64,000 bases of DNA from an uncultured Alistipes sp. (GTDB taxonomy: Bacteria > Bacteroidota > Bacteroidia > Bacteroidales > Rikenellaceae). The notes beneath the pieces are model-generated. The model saw only the letters and a list, made by a program, of their open reading frames with translations. It ran no database searches and was not told where the DNA came from. The position numbers and the translations under genes were made by a program. Every line of letters begins with the position of its first letter. Position 1 is the stretch's first letter. The stretch is taken from contig CANQGQ010000001.1 in the NCBI GenBank assembly GCA_947623305.1, forward strand, positions 248,001 to 312,000, written 5' to 3'. This document shows positions 52,857 through 61,836 of this stretch, piece by piece.

Positions 52857-55274
52857 ATGTTCCGATTCCTTTCTCTTTTGATCCTGTTCGCAGCGGCAGC
52901 GTTCGACCGTGCCGCAGCCGCCATGGATACCCCTTCACCCGTCTTATTCGGCGAGGCGGAGTCATTCAACGATAGCTGGCGGTTCTCGCTCTCCGATCCG
53001 GCCGATGCCGCAGCACCGGAGTTCGACGACCGCAAATGGCGGCAGCTCGACCTGCCGCACGACTGGTCGATCGAGGGCCGGCTGTCGCCCTCGCTCGCAA
53101 GCTGCACGGGCTATCTGCCCGGCGGCATCGCTTGGTACCGCAAGACTTTTCAGAAACCGGCCGATGCCGCCCAATGCTACCTCTATTTCGAAGGCATTTA
53201 CAACCGGAGCGAGGTCTATCTGAACGGCCGGCTGTTGGGCAAACGCCCCAACGGTTACATCTCGTTCCTCTACGACCTGACCCCCTATCTGCACGAGGGC
53301 AATAACGTCGTGGCCGTGCGGGTCGACCACAGCCGTTATGCCGATTCGCGTTGGTACACCGGTTCGGGCATCTACCGCGATGTTTGGCTCGTGCGCGCAC
53401 CCGAAACCCATCTGGCTCAATGGGGCACGACCTATCGGCTGACCGACATCGACGACCGTGCGGCGAAAATCGAGGTCGAGAGCAGCATCGACCGACCGGC
53501 TTCGGCGAATCGGCCGCTGCAAATGGGCATCACGATTTACAACCGCGAAAACCGACCGGTCGCCCGTAAAAAATTGCGCCTCACTGCCTCGCAGACGAAA
53601 ATCGTCGCTCCGCTGACGATCCCCGCCCCGCATCGGTGGGAGCTCGCCGATCCCTATCTCTACACGATGCAGGTCGATCTGTTCGAGGGCGGGCAGCGTA
53701 TCGACGGCTGCCGCACCCGCATCGGGCTGCGCACCTTGACGTTCGATGCCGACCGCGGCTTCGCGCTCAACGGCCGTTGGATGAAGGTCAAAGGGGTCTG
53801 CCTGCACCACGATGCTGGGACGCTCGGTGCCGCCGTGCCGCGCGAGGTGTGGAAACGCCGTCTCGAAAACCTAAAATCCATCGGCGCCAACGCCATCCGC
53901 ATGAGCCACAACCCGCAGGCGCCGGTGCTCTACGACCTGTGCGACGAACTGGGCCTGTTGGTGATGGACGAAGCGTCGGACGAATGGGAGTTCCCGAAAC
54001 GCAAGTGGATTGCGGGCTGGAACGAAGGAACGCCCGGATTCGACGGCACCTACGACTTCTTCGAGGAGTGGATCGAACGCGACGTGGCGGACATGGTGCG
54101 CCGCGACCGCAACCACCCGAGCATCTTCCTGTGGTCGATCGGCAACGAGGTCGACTATCCGAACGACCCTTATTCGCATCCGGTGCTCGATTCGGTGCGC
54201 ATCACCCAGAAGAACTACCGCGGCTACGATCCCGATGCGCCCGATGCACGGCGTATCGGCCGGATCGCCGAACGGCTCGTCCGCGTCGTCAAGACGCACG
54301 ACACGTCGCGCCCAACGACCGGTGCGATGGCCGGCGTGGTGATGAGCAACGCGACCTCCTATCCCGATGCGATCGACGTCTGCGGCTACAACTACACCGA
54401 AAACCGCTACGACATCGACCACGCCGCCTATCCCCGCCGCATCATCTACGGCAGCGAAAACCGTTCGGATTACAGCGCCTGGCGGGCCGTCTGCGAACGG
54501 GAATTCATCTTCGGCCAGTTCATCTGGACGGGCATCGACTACCTCGGCGAATCGCGCCGCTGGCCGTCGCGCGGATTCTATTCGGGGCTGTTGGATTTCG
54601 GCGGCTTCGTGAAGCCCCGCGGCCACTTCCGCGCGTCGCTCTGGAGCAACCGGCCCGTTACCTACATCGGCACCTATCCCAAGACGAACGACACGTTGTC
54701 GACCGATGCGTGGGATGTCTGGAACTACGACGAAGGCGACACCATCCGCGTGGTCTGCTACACCAACTCGCCGCAGGCCCGTCTGCTGCTCGACGGCGCA
54801 CCGTTCGGCGAGGCGAAACCCTATGACGAACGAACCGGCATCATCTACTGGGACGTCTGCTATCGGGCCGGCGAACTGCGCGCCGAAGGGCTCGATGCCG
54901 CCGGAAACGTGCAATCGGACTATGCGATCGTCTCGTCGGACGTTCCCTATGCGCTGCGGGCCGAAACCGAAACCACGGTGCTGTCGGCCGACAAGGCAAC
55001 CGGCCACCTCTGCGTCGAAGTGTTCGATCGGCAGGGACGTCCGGTGCGGCTCGGCGACAGCGAAATTACCTGCGAAATCATCGGCCCGGCCCGTCTCCTT
55101 GGGCTCGAAAACTCGGACAACAGCGATATGACCGACTACACGGATAACCGCCACCGAGCCTACCGCGGACGGTTGCTGGCCTACATTCAGACGACAGGCG
55201 AGCCGGGTGCCATCACGGTGAAATTCACCTCCCCGCTGCTCAAAGGTTGCCGGATCGACCTGCGGGCGGAATAA
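52857..55274 (+). CDS. GH2 beta-galactosidase-like enzyme
   Basis: 805 residues; weak signal peptide (first about 20 residues). Complete GH2: sugar-binding domain (WRQLDLPHDWSIEG, WYRKTF, VYLNGRLLGKRPNGY), immunoglobulin-like domain, barrel with GVCLHHDAGTLGAA, acid/base Glu in NHPSIFLWSIGNEVDY (about 431) and nucleophile Glu in IIYGSENRSDY (about 534), then DUF4982-type and Ig-like C-terminal domains. Probably beta-galactosidase acting on the oligosaccharides released by GH53. It overlaps no neighbour and lies in the esterase operon; the next GH2 starts 24 bp downstream. Confidence 0.92.
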   Translation: MFRFLSLLILFAAAAFDRAAAAMDTPSPVLFGEAESFNDSWRFSLSDPADAAAPEFDDRKWRQLDLPHDWSIEGRLSPSLASCTGYLPGGIAWYRKTFQKPADAAQCYLYFEGIYNRSEVYLNGRLLGKRPNGYISFLYDLTPYLHEGNNVVAVRVDHSRYADSRWYTGSGIYRDVWLVRAPETHLAQWGTTYRLTDIDDRAAKIEVESSIDRPASANRPLQMGITIYNRENRPVARKKLRLTASQTKIVAPLTIPAPHRWELADPYLYTMQVDLFEGGQRIDGCRTRIGLRTLTFDADRGFALNGRWMKVKGVCLHHDAGTLGAAVPREVWKRRLENLKSIGANAIRMSHNPQAPVLYDLCDELGLLVMDEASDEWEFPKRKWIAGWNEGTPGFDGTYDFFEEWIERDVADMVRRDRNHPSIFLWSIGNEVDYPNDPYSHPVLDSVRITQKNYRGYDPDAPDARRIGRIAERLVRVVKTHDTSRPTTGAMAGVVMSNATSYPDAIDVCGYNYTENRYDIDHAAYPRRIIYGSENRSDYSAWRAVCEREFIFGQFIWTGIDYLGESRRWPSRGFYSGLLDFGGFVKPRGHFRASLWSNRPVTYIGTYPKTNDTLSTDAWDVWNYDEGDTIRVVCYTNSPQARLLLDGAPFGEAKPYDERTGIIYWDVCYRAGELRAEGLDAAGNVQSDYAIVSSDVPYALRAETETTVLSADKATGHLCVEVFDRQGRPVRLGDSEITCEIIGPARLLGLENSDNSDMTDYTDNRHRAYRGRLLAYIQTTGEPGAITVKFTSPLLKGCRIDLRAE

Positions 55275-55298
55275 AAAGTGAATAAAAAACCAAACATC

Positions 55299-57764
55299 AT
55301 GAAAAATCACTTATCGAGCGGTCGGAAAAGCGCCCGCATTCTGAAACGGGGGTTCCTCATCGCAGGAATCCTGGCGATGCCCCTCGGCGCCTCGGCCCAA
55401 CGCACGGAGACCCTGCTGAAAAAGGGGTGGAAATTCGCCCGCGGCGAGGCGAACGAACAAACGGTCTGGGAGACGGTCGACATCCCCCACGATTGGGCGA
55501 TCGAAGGGCCGTTCGCCATCGAGAACGATCTCCAGGTCGTGGCCGTCGAACAGAACGGCGAGGTCGAAAAGACCCGCAAAACGGGCCGCACGGGCGGTCT
55601 GCCCTTCATCGGCAAGGGCGAATACCGCACCACGTTCGAACTGCCCGATACCGTCGGCAAGCACGTAACGTTGGTATTCGACGGCGCGATGAGCCATGCC
55701 CGCGTAAAGGTCAACGGCCGCGAGGCGATCTACTGGCCCTATGGCTACAACTCGTTTTACGTCGACCTCGACGGCATCGTCCGTCCGGGCACGAACGAGC
55801 TGCAAGTCAATCTGGAAAATTTCGAAAAGCAGTCGCGCTGGTACCCGGGTGCCGGACTGTACCGCAACGTCAGGTTGCTCGTTACGGACAAGGTGCACGT
55901 TCCGGTGTGGGGGACCTATGTAACGACGCCCAAGGTAACGGACGAATACGCCTCGGTGCGGCTCGACATCACGGTCGACGGCACAACGAAAGGCCAGCGC
56001 ATCGAGGTGGCGACCGAAATCAAGGATGCGGACGACGCAGTGGTGGCTGTCAACCGTTCGACGCTGGTCGCCCACGGCCAGCACGAGGTGCAGCAGTTCA
56101 TCGTCGACCGGCCGCAACGCTGGTCACCCGAGCATCCCTATCTCTATACGGCGACGACGCGCCTGTTCGTCGACGGCAAGGAGGTCGACCGCTACGACAC
56201 CCGATTCGGTATCCGCACGTTGGAATACATCCCGCAAAAGGGCTTCTTCCTGAACGGTCAGGTAACGAAATTCAAGGGCGTATGCAACCACCACGACCTC
56301 GGCCCGCTCGGAGCGGCGGTCAACACGGCCGCTCTGCGTCATCAGATTGCCCTGCTCAAGGAGATGGGGGCCAACGCCATCCGCACGTCGCACAACATGC
56401 CGGCCCCCGAACTGGCGCAGCTCTGCGACGAGATGGGCATGATGCTGATGATCGAACCGTTCGACGACTGGGGCCAATGGCCCAAATCGCCCAACGGCTA
56501 CGGCGCCGTGTTCGACGAATGGGCCGAACGCGACATCACCAACATGGTATGCCAATACCGCAACCATCCGTCGGTCGTCATTTGGTCGATCGGCAACGAG
56601 GTGCCCTCGCAGAGTAGTCCCGAGGGAATCCGCGAACTGCTGATGTTGCAGAATCTGGTGCATGCACTCGATCCGACCCGTCCGGTAACGTGCGGCATGG
56701 ACCGCATCGGCAGCGTACTGAAAAACGGATTCGCCGCGACACTCGACATCCCGGGATTCAACTACAAGCCGCAATATTACGACCAGGCTTATGAAACGCT
56801 GCCGCAGAAGCTGATCCTCGGCACGGAAACGGCCTCGACCGTCTCGTCGCGCGGCGTTTACTACTTTCCGGTGGAGCACAAGGAAAAGACGATGATCCAT
56901 CACCGGCCCGAAAACCAGTCGTCGAGCTACGACGTCGAGGCGACTACGTGGTCGAATCTGCCCGACCTCGATTTCGCGATGGACGATGACAAGGAGTACC
57001 TGATCGGCCAGTTCGTCTGGACGGGCTTCGACTATTTAGGCGAACCGACCCCCTACGACACCGATGCCTGGCCGAATCACAGTTCGCTTTTCGGCATCAT
57101 CGACCTCGCTTCGCTACCCAAAGACCGCTACTACCTCTACCGCGCGAAGTGGAACGAACAATCGCCGACGCTCCACGTGCTTCCGCACTGGAACTGGCCC
57201 GGACGCGAAGGCGAAACGACGCCCGTGTACGTCTATACGAGCTATCCGAAAGCCGAATTGTTCATCAACGGCAAGAGCCAGGGTATCCGCGAAAAGAACG
57301 ATTCGACCGTGCTGAACCGTTATCGGCTGATGTGGAACGAAACGGTCTACGAACCGGGCGAAGTGAAGGTCGTGGCTTATGACGACCGCGGCGAAGCCGT
57401 AGCCGAAAAGACGATCCGCACGGCCGGCAAATCCCATCATTTGGTCATCACGCCGAACCGGACGGAACTCGCGGCCGATGGCGAAGATCTGGTCTATTTC
57501 ACGGTGCAGATTGCGGACAAAGCGGGCAACATCGTCCCGACAGAGAGCCGCGAAGTGCATTTCAAGGTAACGGGCAACGGTCGATTCCGTGCCACGGCCA
57601 ACGGCGATCCCACGAGTCTGCGCTCGTTCCAGAAGCCGCAGATGGATCTGTTCAGCGGAGCAGCGACCGCCATCGTTCAAGCGGGAACCGAACCCGGAAC
57701 CCTCTGCTTCACCGTAACGGCCAAAGGCGTGAAACCGGCCACGATGACAATTCCGGTAAAATAA
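55299..57764 (+). CDS. GH2 beta-galactosidase-like enzyme, second
   Basis: ATG 55299 (after a GTG frame start at 55278) gives 821 residues with a signal peptide ending ASAQ. GH2 layout: ETVDIPHDWAIEGPF, VKVNGREAIYWPYGY, SRWYPGAGLYRNV, GVCNHHDLGPLGAA, acid/base Glu in NHPSVVIWSIGNEVPSQ (about 434), nucleophile in LILGTETASTVSSRG (about 510), QFVWTGFDYLGEPTPY, and DUF4982/Big-like C-terminal domains. Differs from the previous GH2 in the active-site surroundings, suggesting a different linkage or neighbour sugar. Last gene of the locus. Confidence 0.92.
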   Translation: MKNHLSSGRKSARILKRGFLIAGILAMPLGASAQRTETLLKKGWKFARGEANEQTVWETVDIPHDWAIEGPFAIENDLQVVAVEQNGEVEKTRKTGRTGGLPFIGKGEYRTTFELPDTVGKHVTLVFDGAMSHARVKVNGREAIYWPYGYNSFYVDLDGIVRPGTNELQVNLENFEKQSRWYPGAGLYRNVRLLVTDKVHVPVWGTYVTTPKVTDEYASVRLDITVDGTTKGQRIEVATEIKDADDAVVAVNRSTLVAHGQHEVQQFIVDRPQRWSPEHPYLYTATTRLFVDGKEVDRYDTRFGIRTLEYIPQKGFFLNGQVTKFKGVCNHHDLGPLGAAVNTAALRHQIALLKEMGANAIRTSHNMPAPELAQLCDEMGMMLMIEPFDDWGQWPKSPNGYGAVFDEWAERDITNMVCQYRNHPSVVIWSIGNEVPSQSSPEGIRELLMLQNLVHALDPTRPVTCGMDRIGSVLKNGFAATLDIPGFNYKPQYYDQAYETLPQKLILGTETASTVSSRGVYYFPVEHKEKTMIHHRPENQSSSYDVEATTWSNLPDLDFAMDDDKEYLIGQFVWTGFDYLGEPTPYDTDAWPNHSSLFGIIDLASLPKDRYYLYRAKWNEQSPTLHVLPHWNWPGREGETTPVYVYTSYPKAELFINGKSQGIREKNDSTVLNRYRLMWNETVYEPGEVKVVAYDDRGEAVAEKTIRTAGKSHHLVITPNRTELAADGEDLVYFTVQIADKAGNIVPTESREVHFKVTGNGRFRATANGDPTSLRSFQKPQMDLFSGAATAIVQAGTEPGTLCFTVTAKGVKPATMTIPVK

Positions 57765-57909
57765 CGCAGCCTATCCATCCAAGCAATGGAGGTTCGGCAT
57801 CCTTGTGCGGTGCCGAACCTCTCTTATTTATATCGAAGCGAAAATCAAAGCGTTCGCATCTTCTTCCTAAGAAATTTTATAAATTTACGAAATTTTTTTA
57901 ATAAAACAG
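57765..57909 (+). other. Spacer after the PUL
   Basis: A hairpin-like segment GAGGTTCGGCATCC..GTGCCGAACCTC (57790-57822) followed by TTATTTATA is a probable terminator of the GH2 operon. No gene seen. Confidence 0.5.
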
Positions 57910-57940
57910 TTGCACGAATCGAAAAAACCGCTTACCTTTG
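57910..57940 (+). promoter_or_regulatory. Promoter of a candidate small RNA
   Basis: TTGC 57910-57913, 19-base spacer, TACCTTTG 57933-57940. No coding start follows within the terminator-delimited unit. Confidence 0.65.
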
Positions 57941-57945
57941 CCCTC

Positions 57946-58040
57946 GAAGTTTCAAGGTTCATTTAGGTTAGTAGTTTTAGGTTGGAGAGGAAACGAAGGA
58001 AGACGGGCCCATCGGTTCGCTTCCGGAGGTTTCCTTTTTT
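57946..58040 (+). ncRNA. Candidate small RNA with its own promoter and terminator
   Basis: Predicted transcript of about 95 bases from the promoter at 57910-57940 to a terminator hairpin: GGAAAC 57989-57994 with GTTTCC 58029-58034, inner GGAAG 57998-58002 with CTTCC 58020-58024, and T6 58035-58040. It has no plausible frame (only short codons after ATT). The 5' half is GU-rich (GTTAGTAGTTTTAGGTTGG) and unpaired, so available for antisense pairing. No known family recognised; it might be the Bacteroidales counterpart of a housekeeping small RNA. Confidence 0.55.
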
Positions 58041-58060
58041 CGTGCCCTCTCCCGAACATA

Positions 58061-58102
58061 AAGCGCCCCCGAAAGTCGAATCCGGCTTTCGGGGGCGCTT
58101 CA
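58061..58102. terminator. Strong symmetrical hairpin
   Basis: AAGCGCCCCCGAAAG and CTTTCGGGGGCGCTT form a 15-bp stem with a 10-base loop. It lies just beyond the stop of the minus-strand lipoprotein gene and beyond the small-RNA terminator; no T-run on either strand, so termination may be rho-assisted. Confidence 0.6.
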
Positions 58103-58117
58103 AGGTCAGTCGGAAGC

Positions 58118-59482
58118 TCAATCCTTGATGCAGCGCAGCGACGCTGCTGCCCGATTGTCGATCAATGAAGCGATCGACATCGAAGTTTCGCCATCCAATC
58201 TCAGATAATGCACCCTGCCGGAAGTCAAGACAGTCGAACTGATCAAAAAGCTTCTCGCCGGGAAATAGAGCGGGGACGAACCCTCGCTGAAGCGATAATA
58301 ACCGGAATTGTCGAAAAAGTTGCGCGGTACGGCCGCAGCCAACTCCCACAACTCCGCACTGGTGGGAATGCGCCATCCGTTGGGACAGATGCCCTGGACC
58401 GGAGCGGCATCGTTCGGAGCCGGAATCGTCCCGCCGACAGCCGTCCGATAGGTGTACAACAATCCAAGTTCAGCCACTTTTTCCTCCTTGCTGTCCGGAT
58501 ACCAATAATCGCGTTTCAGGGTTGCACCCGCCGGCACATAACGCAGATTCTCCGCCATCCAGGTTTTGCCATCGACGACCTCGATGCGATAGGTCTCGCC
58601 CGCATAGGTCAACACGTTCGGATCGGGTTCCTCCTCGCCGCCACCGGTTTCACCGCCGTCGCCATTATCGTCGATCGCACCGGCATACTCCCAGTCCACA
58701 ATATCGCCGGCCAAAGCCAGATCGAGTTGGGCATCCGGGGTCAACGTAATCCGCAGCTTATACGTCTCGCCATAAGCGATCGACGTTTCGGGAATGACCT
58801 GAGTCTGCATCTCACCGTCGTCTGTACGAACACCGACCGCCAAATCGGCCTGCTGCGGAACCAGCACGACCTGATACTGCTCACCCGGTGCGACGCAATA
58901 GGCAATGACGTCCGAAGCAGGCACATCGGAAACGGGCACGGCCGAAAGCGTCTTGAGGTCGATTTCCGCCGTAGGCACGAACCCGCCGATCACGACCTCC
59001 GTGATTGATTTTCCGCTTTGATTGTCGATCAGAATATCGAGTTCGGCGAACAAATGATAAAAAATCATTTCGATGGGTTTGAACGAAGGCAGGACACCGG
59101 GAAGAAGGGCTCCCAACAGGTCCGACGGTCCGCAACCGTTCCGCTGGTCGGTGGAGATGGAAAAACGGAAAGGCTGGCTGCTCGGCTGATACGGATAATA
59201 AGCCGCAAGCGTAGCCTCGCTCTCCATGTCGGCGTACCATAACATGCCGACAGCAGAGAACAGACTGCCATCGAACATGAGCGGTTGATTTTCGAAATAG
59301 GATTCGCCGTTCTTCAAGACGGAGAGGCCGATGACATCCTGGTATTCGAAAATACCGCCGGCTGCACGGGATTCGATTCTGGGAACGATGCGGATTTCCG
59401 GTATTTCGAACGTCTCTTCCGTAGAATCGGAACATCCCATCGACAAGAGGGAAAACAACAGCAAAACGAATGGATATTTCAT
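58118..59482 (-). CDS. Fimbrillin-like lipoprotein with C-terminal FISUMP domain
   Basis: 454 residues; lipobox LSMGC. N-terminal 270 residues have the fimbrillin/Mfa-type order (ESRAAGGIFEYQDVIGLSVLKNG.., AAYYPYQPSS, IFYHLFAELDILIDN), seen in Bacteroidales surface fimbriae and adhesins. After a glycine/glutamate-rich linker (GDGGETGGGEEEPD) comes a FISUMP module (KTWMAENLRYVPAG, GLLYTY, ICPNGWRIPTSAELWELA, ending RCIKD). Probably a fimbrial tip or anchored adhesin exposed on the surface. No fimbrial operon lies next to it. Promoter box TATCTTTG on the minus strand, about 40 bases before the ATG. Confidence 0.85.
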   Translation of the reverse strand: MKYPFVLLLFSLLSMGCSDSTEETFEIPEIRIVPRIESRAAGGIFEYQDVIGLSVLKNGESYFENQPLMFDGSLFSAVGMLWYADMESEATLAAYYPYQPSSQPFRFSISTDQRNGCGPSDLLGALLPGVLPSFKPIEMIFYHLFAELDILIDNQSGKSITEVVIGGFVPTAEIDLKTLSAVPVSDVPASDVIAYCVAPGEQYQVVLVPQQADLAVGVRTDDGEMQTQVIPETSIAYGETYKLRITLTPDAQLDLALAGDIVDWEYAGAIDDNGDGGETGGGEEEPDPNVLTYAGETYRIEVVDGKTWMAENLRYVPAGATLKRDYWYPDSKEEKVAELGLLYTYRTAVGGTIPAPNDAAPVQGICPNGWRIPTSAELWELAAAVPRNFFDNSGYYRFSEGSSPLYFPARSFLISSTVLTSGRVHYLRLDGETSMSIASLIDNRAAASLRCIKD

Positions 59483-59523
59483 GATGCAGAGCGAAAATAA
59501 ATCGTTTTTTCGAAAAAGTTACG

Positions 59524-59531
59524 CAAAGATA
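59524..59531 (-). promoter_or_regulatory. -7 box of the fimbrillin-like gene
   Basis: Plus-strand CAAAGATA equals TATCTTTG on the minus strand, 42 bases before ATG 59482. Confidence 0.6.
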
Positions 59532-59646
59532 GTCTCTAAATTTCATTTATACAAATAGTCGCCTGCGGACATTACGGACGGCTATGATATAGCAACAAAG
59601 GCAGCGTTTTTCGTACTATTTCTATTGGGATGGGAAGTAATGTAAA

Positions 59647-59682
59647 AAAGCCTTGCTATTCGATCGAATAGCAAGGCTTTTC
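59647..59682 (-). terminator. Bidirectional terminator after tRNA-Pro
   Basis: GCCTTGCTATTCG-ATCG..AATAGCAAGGC palindrome, with A6/T4 flanks on either side. Confidence 0.75.
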
Positions 59683-59688
59683 AATCAG

Positions 59689-59763
59689 TCGGGGTGACTG
59701 GATTCGAACCAGCGACCACACGCCCCCCAGACGTGTACTCTAACCGGACTGAGCTACGCCCCG
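59689..59763 (-). tRNA. tRNA-Pro (anticodon GGG)
   Basis: 75 bases on the minus strand fold as a cloverleaf: acceptor CGGGGCG/CACCCCG, D arm GCTC..GAGT, anticodon stem CACGT/GCGTG with loop CTGGGGG (anticodon GGG), T arm GCTGG-TTCGAAT-CCAGT. The discriminator is A; the 3' CCA is not encoded. Confidence 0.93.
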
Positions 59764-60231
59764 ATTTTTTATTAAGAGTTCTTGGTGCTAAACGATCAAG
59801 TGCCGAACACCCAATTATTCGAGTTACCTCATTCAGCCCCTCCTCTTACCCATTTTGCGGCGCGGACGGTCGAAAGCTGCGACTTGCCCCGCATCGGGAC
59901 TGCAAATATAACAACTTTTTTACAATCCCAAGCAATTTTCCGACTGTTTTTTCAGAGAAGCCCCCGCACGTGCAAAGACGCACCCGCCCGAAACAGGAAA
60001 AATCCGCACGTCCCGCATCCGCAAAGTAATTATATACGAATTCACACCGACGGTAATTCAAAACCGTATCACCTTACGGGTCCCGACGAAAGCCCCGCCA
60101 AGGCGGGCGCTTGGGGTGGGCCAAATTTGTAAACGCGGCTTTGCCGCGAGCGGCACGACCGATGGCCATGTAAACACGTGCGCTAACTCGATTCGGTGGA
60201 AAGTTATATATAGTTACCATTCCCTCCGTTT
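59764..60231. other. Spacer with palindromic repeat, copy 3
   Basis: No supported gene. Holds GC-rich palindromes CCCGCC-AAGG-CGGG near 60095 and CGCGGC-TTT-GCCGCG (60134-60148), similar in style to copies at 28.4, 45.0 and 62.3 kb, within otherwise AT-richer sequence. Confidence 0.5.
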
Positions 60232-61410
60232 TCAGCGATCGGCCGCCACGCTGTCGGCCAGTTTCCGGCAGGCTGCAAACCACTCCGGCCCGAATCCCTG
60301 GCACATTTCGACCGGATCGCACAGCAACGTCCACTTCATCTTCTGGGCGAAGTCCCCGAGCAAACGAGCAGCCGCGCTGCACCAATTGAACGATCCGAAA
60401 CAAGCGAACTTGCGCTTGCAAACGCCGCGTGCAGCGATCCGGTCGAGCAACTCGGCGACCGGCGGGAACAGCCCTCCGTTGTAGGTCGGACTGCCGACGA
60501 TCAACGTATCGAACCGGAACACATCGCGCAAAACTACCGAAGGATCGGCATACGAAAGATTATAGACCCGAACCGGCCGCACGCCGCTTTCAGCCAATTC
60601 GCGGGCGATACGTTCGGCCATCTGCTCCGTATTGCCGTACATCGAGCCATAAGCCACCACTACGCCCGGCTCCCCTTCGTAACGGCTCAATCGGTCGTAC
60701 AGGTCCAGCACCCGCCCGATTTCCCGCTGCCACACGGGGCCGTGGGTCGAACAAATCGTCTCGACCGGCAGCGCACGGACTTTCTGCAACGCTTTTTGCA
60801 CGGGCACGCCGTATTTGCCGACGATGCAGGCATAATAACGCCGCATTTCGTCCCAATAGCGATCCGGTTCGATCTGCGCATCAACGATACCGCCGTCGAG
60901 CGCGCCGAACGTTCCGAATGCGTCGCCCGAAAAGAGCGTCCGCTGTTCGGGGCACCACGCGACCATCGTTTCGGGCCAGTGCACCATCGGAATCATCTGG
61001 AACACCAGGGTTTTACCGCCTAAATCGAGCGTACCGCCCTCGGCGACCTCGATCATCCCGCCTTCCAGTTTGTAAAAACCCCGGATCATCTGCAAGGTCT
61101 TGGCATTGCCCACGATTTGCAAATCGGGATAGAGGCGGCGCAAGGCAGCGATCGACGACGAGTGATCGGGTTCCATGTGGTCGACCACCAAATAATCGAC
61201 CTTCCGGTCTCCGAGCACCTCACGGATGTTGGCTTCGAGCCGGCTGCCGAAAGCTTCCGCCACCGTATCAATCAACGCCACCCGTTCACCCACGACGAGG
61301 TAGGCATTGTAGGAAACGCCCGCGGGCAACGACCAGAGCGCTTCGAAACGGGTGGTCGTGCGGTCATTGACCCCGACATAATGGATGCCGGCACAAATTT
61401 CAGTCGTCAT
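60232..61410 (-). CDS. FprA-type flavodiiron protein
   Basis: ATG 61410 has GGGAGAAA 7 bases upstream; 392 residues. N-terminal metallo-beta-lactamase-fold diiron domain with complete ligands: HMEPDHS (His, Glu, Asp, His), VHWPET (His), SGDAFGTFG (Asp) and STHGPVW (His). C-terminal flavodoxin domain binds FMN at YGSMYGNTEQMAE, with GSPTYNGGLFPP and FGSFNWCSAAA. Reduces O2 to water (or NO to N2O) in the cytoplasm, protecting an anaerobe from oxygen. Single-gene unit next to tRNA genes. Confidence 0.93.
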   Translation of the reverse strand: MTTEICAGIHYVGVNDRTTTRFEALWSLPAGVSYNAYLVVGERVALIDTVAEAFGSRLEANIREVLGDRKVDYLVVDHMEPDHSSSIAALRRLYPDLQIVGNAKTLQMIRGFYKLEGGMIEVAEGGTLDLGGKTLVFQMIPMVHWPETMVAWCPEQRTLFSGDAFGTFGALDGGIVDAQIEPDRYWDEMRRYYACIVGKYGVPVQKALQKVRALPVETICSTHGPVWQREIGRVLDLYDRLSRYEGEPGVVVAYGSMYGNTEQMAERIARELAESGVRPVRVYNLSYADPSVVLRDVFRFDTLIVGSPTYNGGLFPPVAELLDRIAARGVCKRKFACFGSFNWCSAAARLLGDFAQKMKWTLLCDPVEMCQGFGPEWFAACRKLADSVAADR

Positions 61411-61540
61411 AATTATTTCTCCCTGTTTTTGATTTTCCGTCGAATGTCGACCTGCAAAAATGCTACCCCGCCACCCGTATACGAAACCGCGTTTCATTCA
61501 TAAAAGGGCGCGAAAAGGCCGACCTGCCTTCGTATCAAAC

Positions 61541-61577
61541 AAAAAAACGCATCCTCCTGTTCAGCGAGGATGCGTCG
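61541..61577 (-). terminator. Terminator after the CAU tRNA
   Basis: Minus-strand hairpin CGCATCCTC..GAGGATGCG followed by seven T. Confidence 0.8.
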
Positions 61578-61588
61578 ATCGAAACCGG

Positions 61589-61662
61589 TGGGCCCAGAGG
61601 GGCATGATCCCACGACCTTCGGATTATGAGTCCGCTGCTCTGACCGACTGAGCTATGGGCCC
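61589..61662 (-). tRNA. tRNA with CAU anticodon (elongator Met or lysidine-modified Ile)
   Basis: 74 bases on the minus strand: acceptor GGGCCCA/TGGGCCC, D arm GCTC..GAGC, anticodon stem GCGGA/TCCGA-type with loop CTCATAA. The T arm is unusual: loop ATCATGC in place of TTCRANY, and the GTGGG/CCCTC stem has one T-T mismatch. CCA is not encoded. Met and Ile2 cannot be separated by sequence alone here. Confidence 0.88.
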
Positions 61663-61789
61663 CGCTTTCGCACAAACCTACGTCCCAACTTTCCAAGCCC
61701 GAAGGCGGGATCGGAGCGGCGCCCGGCTTGCGCGTTGCAAAGATAAACAAATTTTTCGGCCGTTTTGTTGCTCGTTGAAAAAAATATCG

Positions 61790-61797
61790 TACATTTG
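61790..61797 (+). promoter_or_regulatory. -7 box of the L31 gene
   Basis: TACATTTG matches TAnnTTTG; a TTGT/TTGC pair 18-21 bases upstream may be the -33 element. 40 bases before ATG 61837. Confidence 0.65.
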
Positions 61798-61836
61798 CAC
61801 CGATTAAAACCATTATTCAAACAAAAACAGAACGAA

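Noticed and set aside
51154..52965. 603-codon antisense frame under the double esterase
   Set aside because: Shadow of a gene with two complete catalytic triads.
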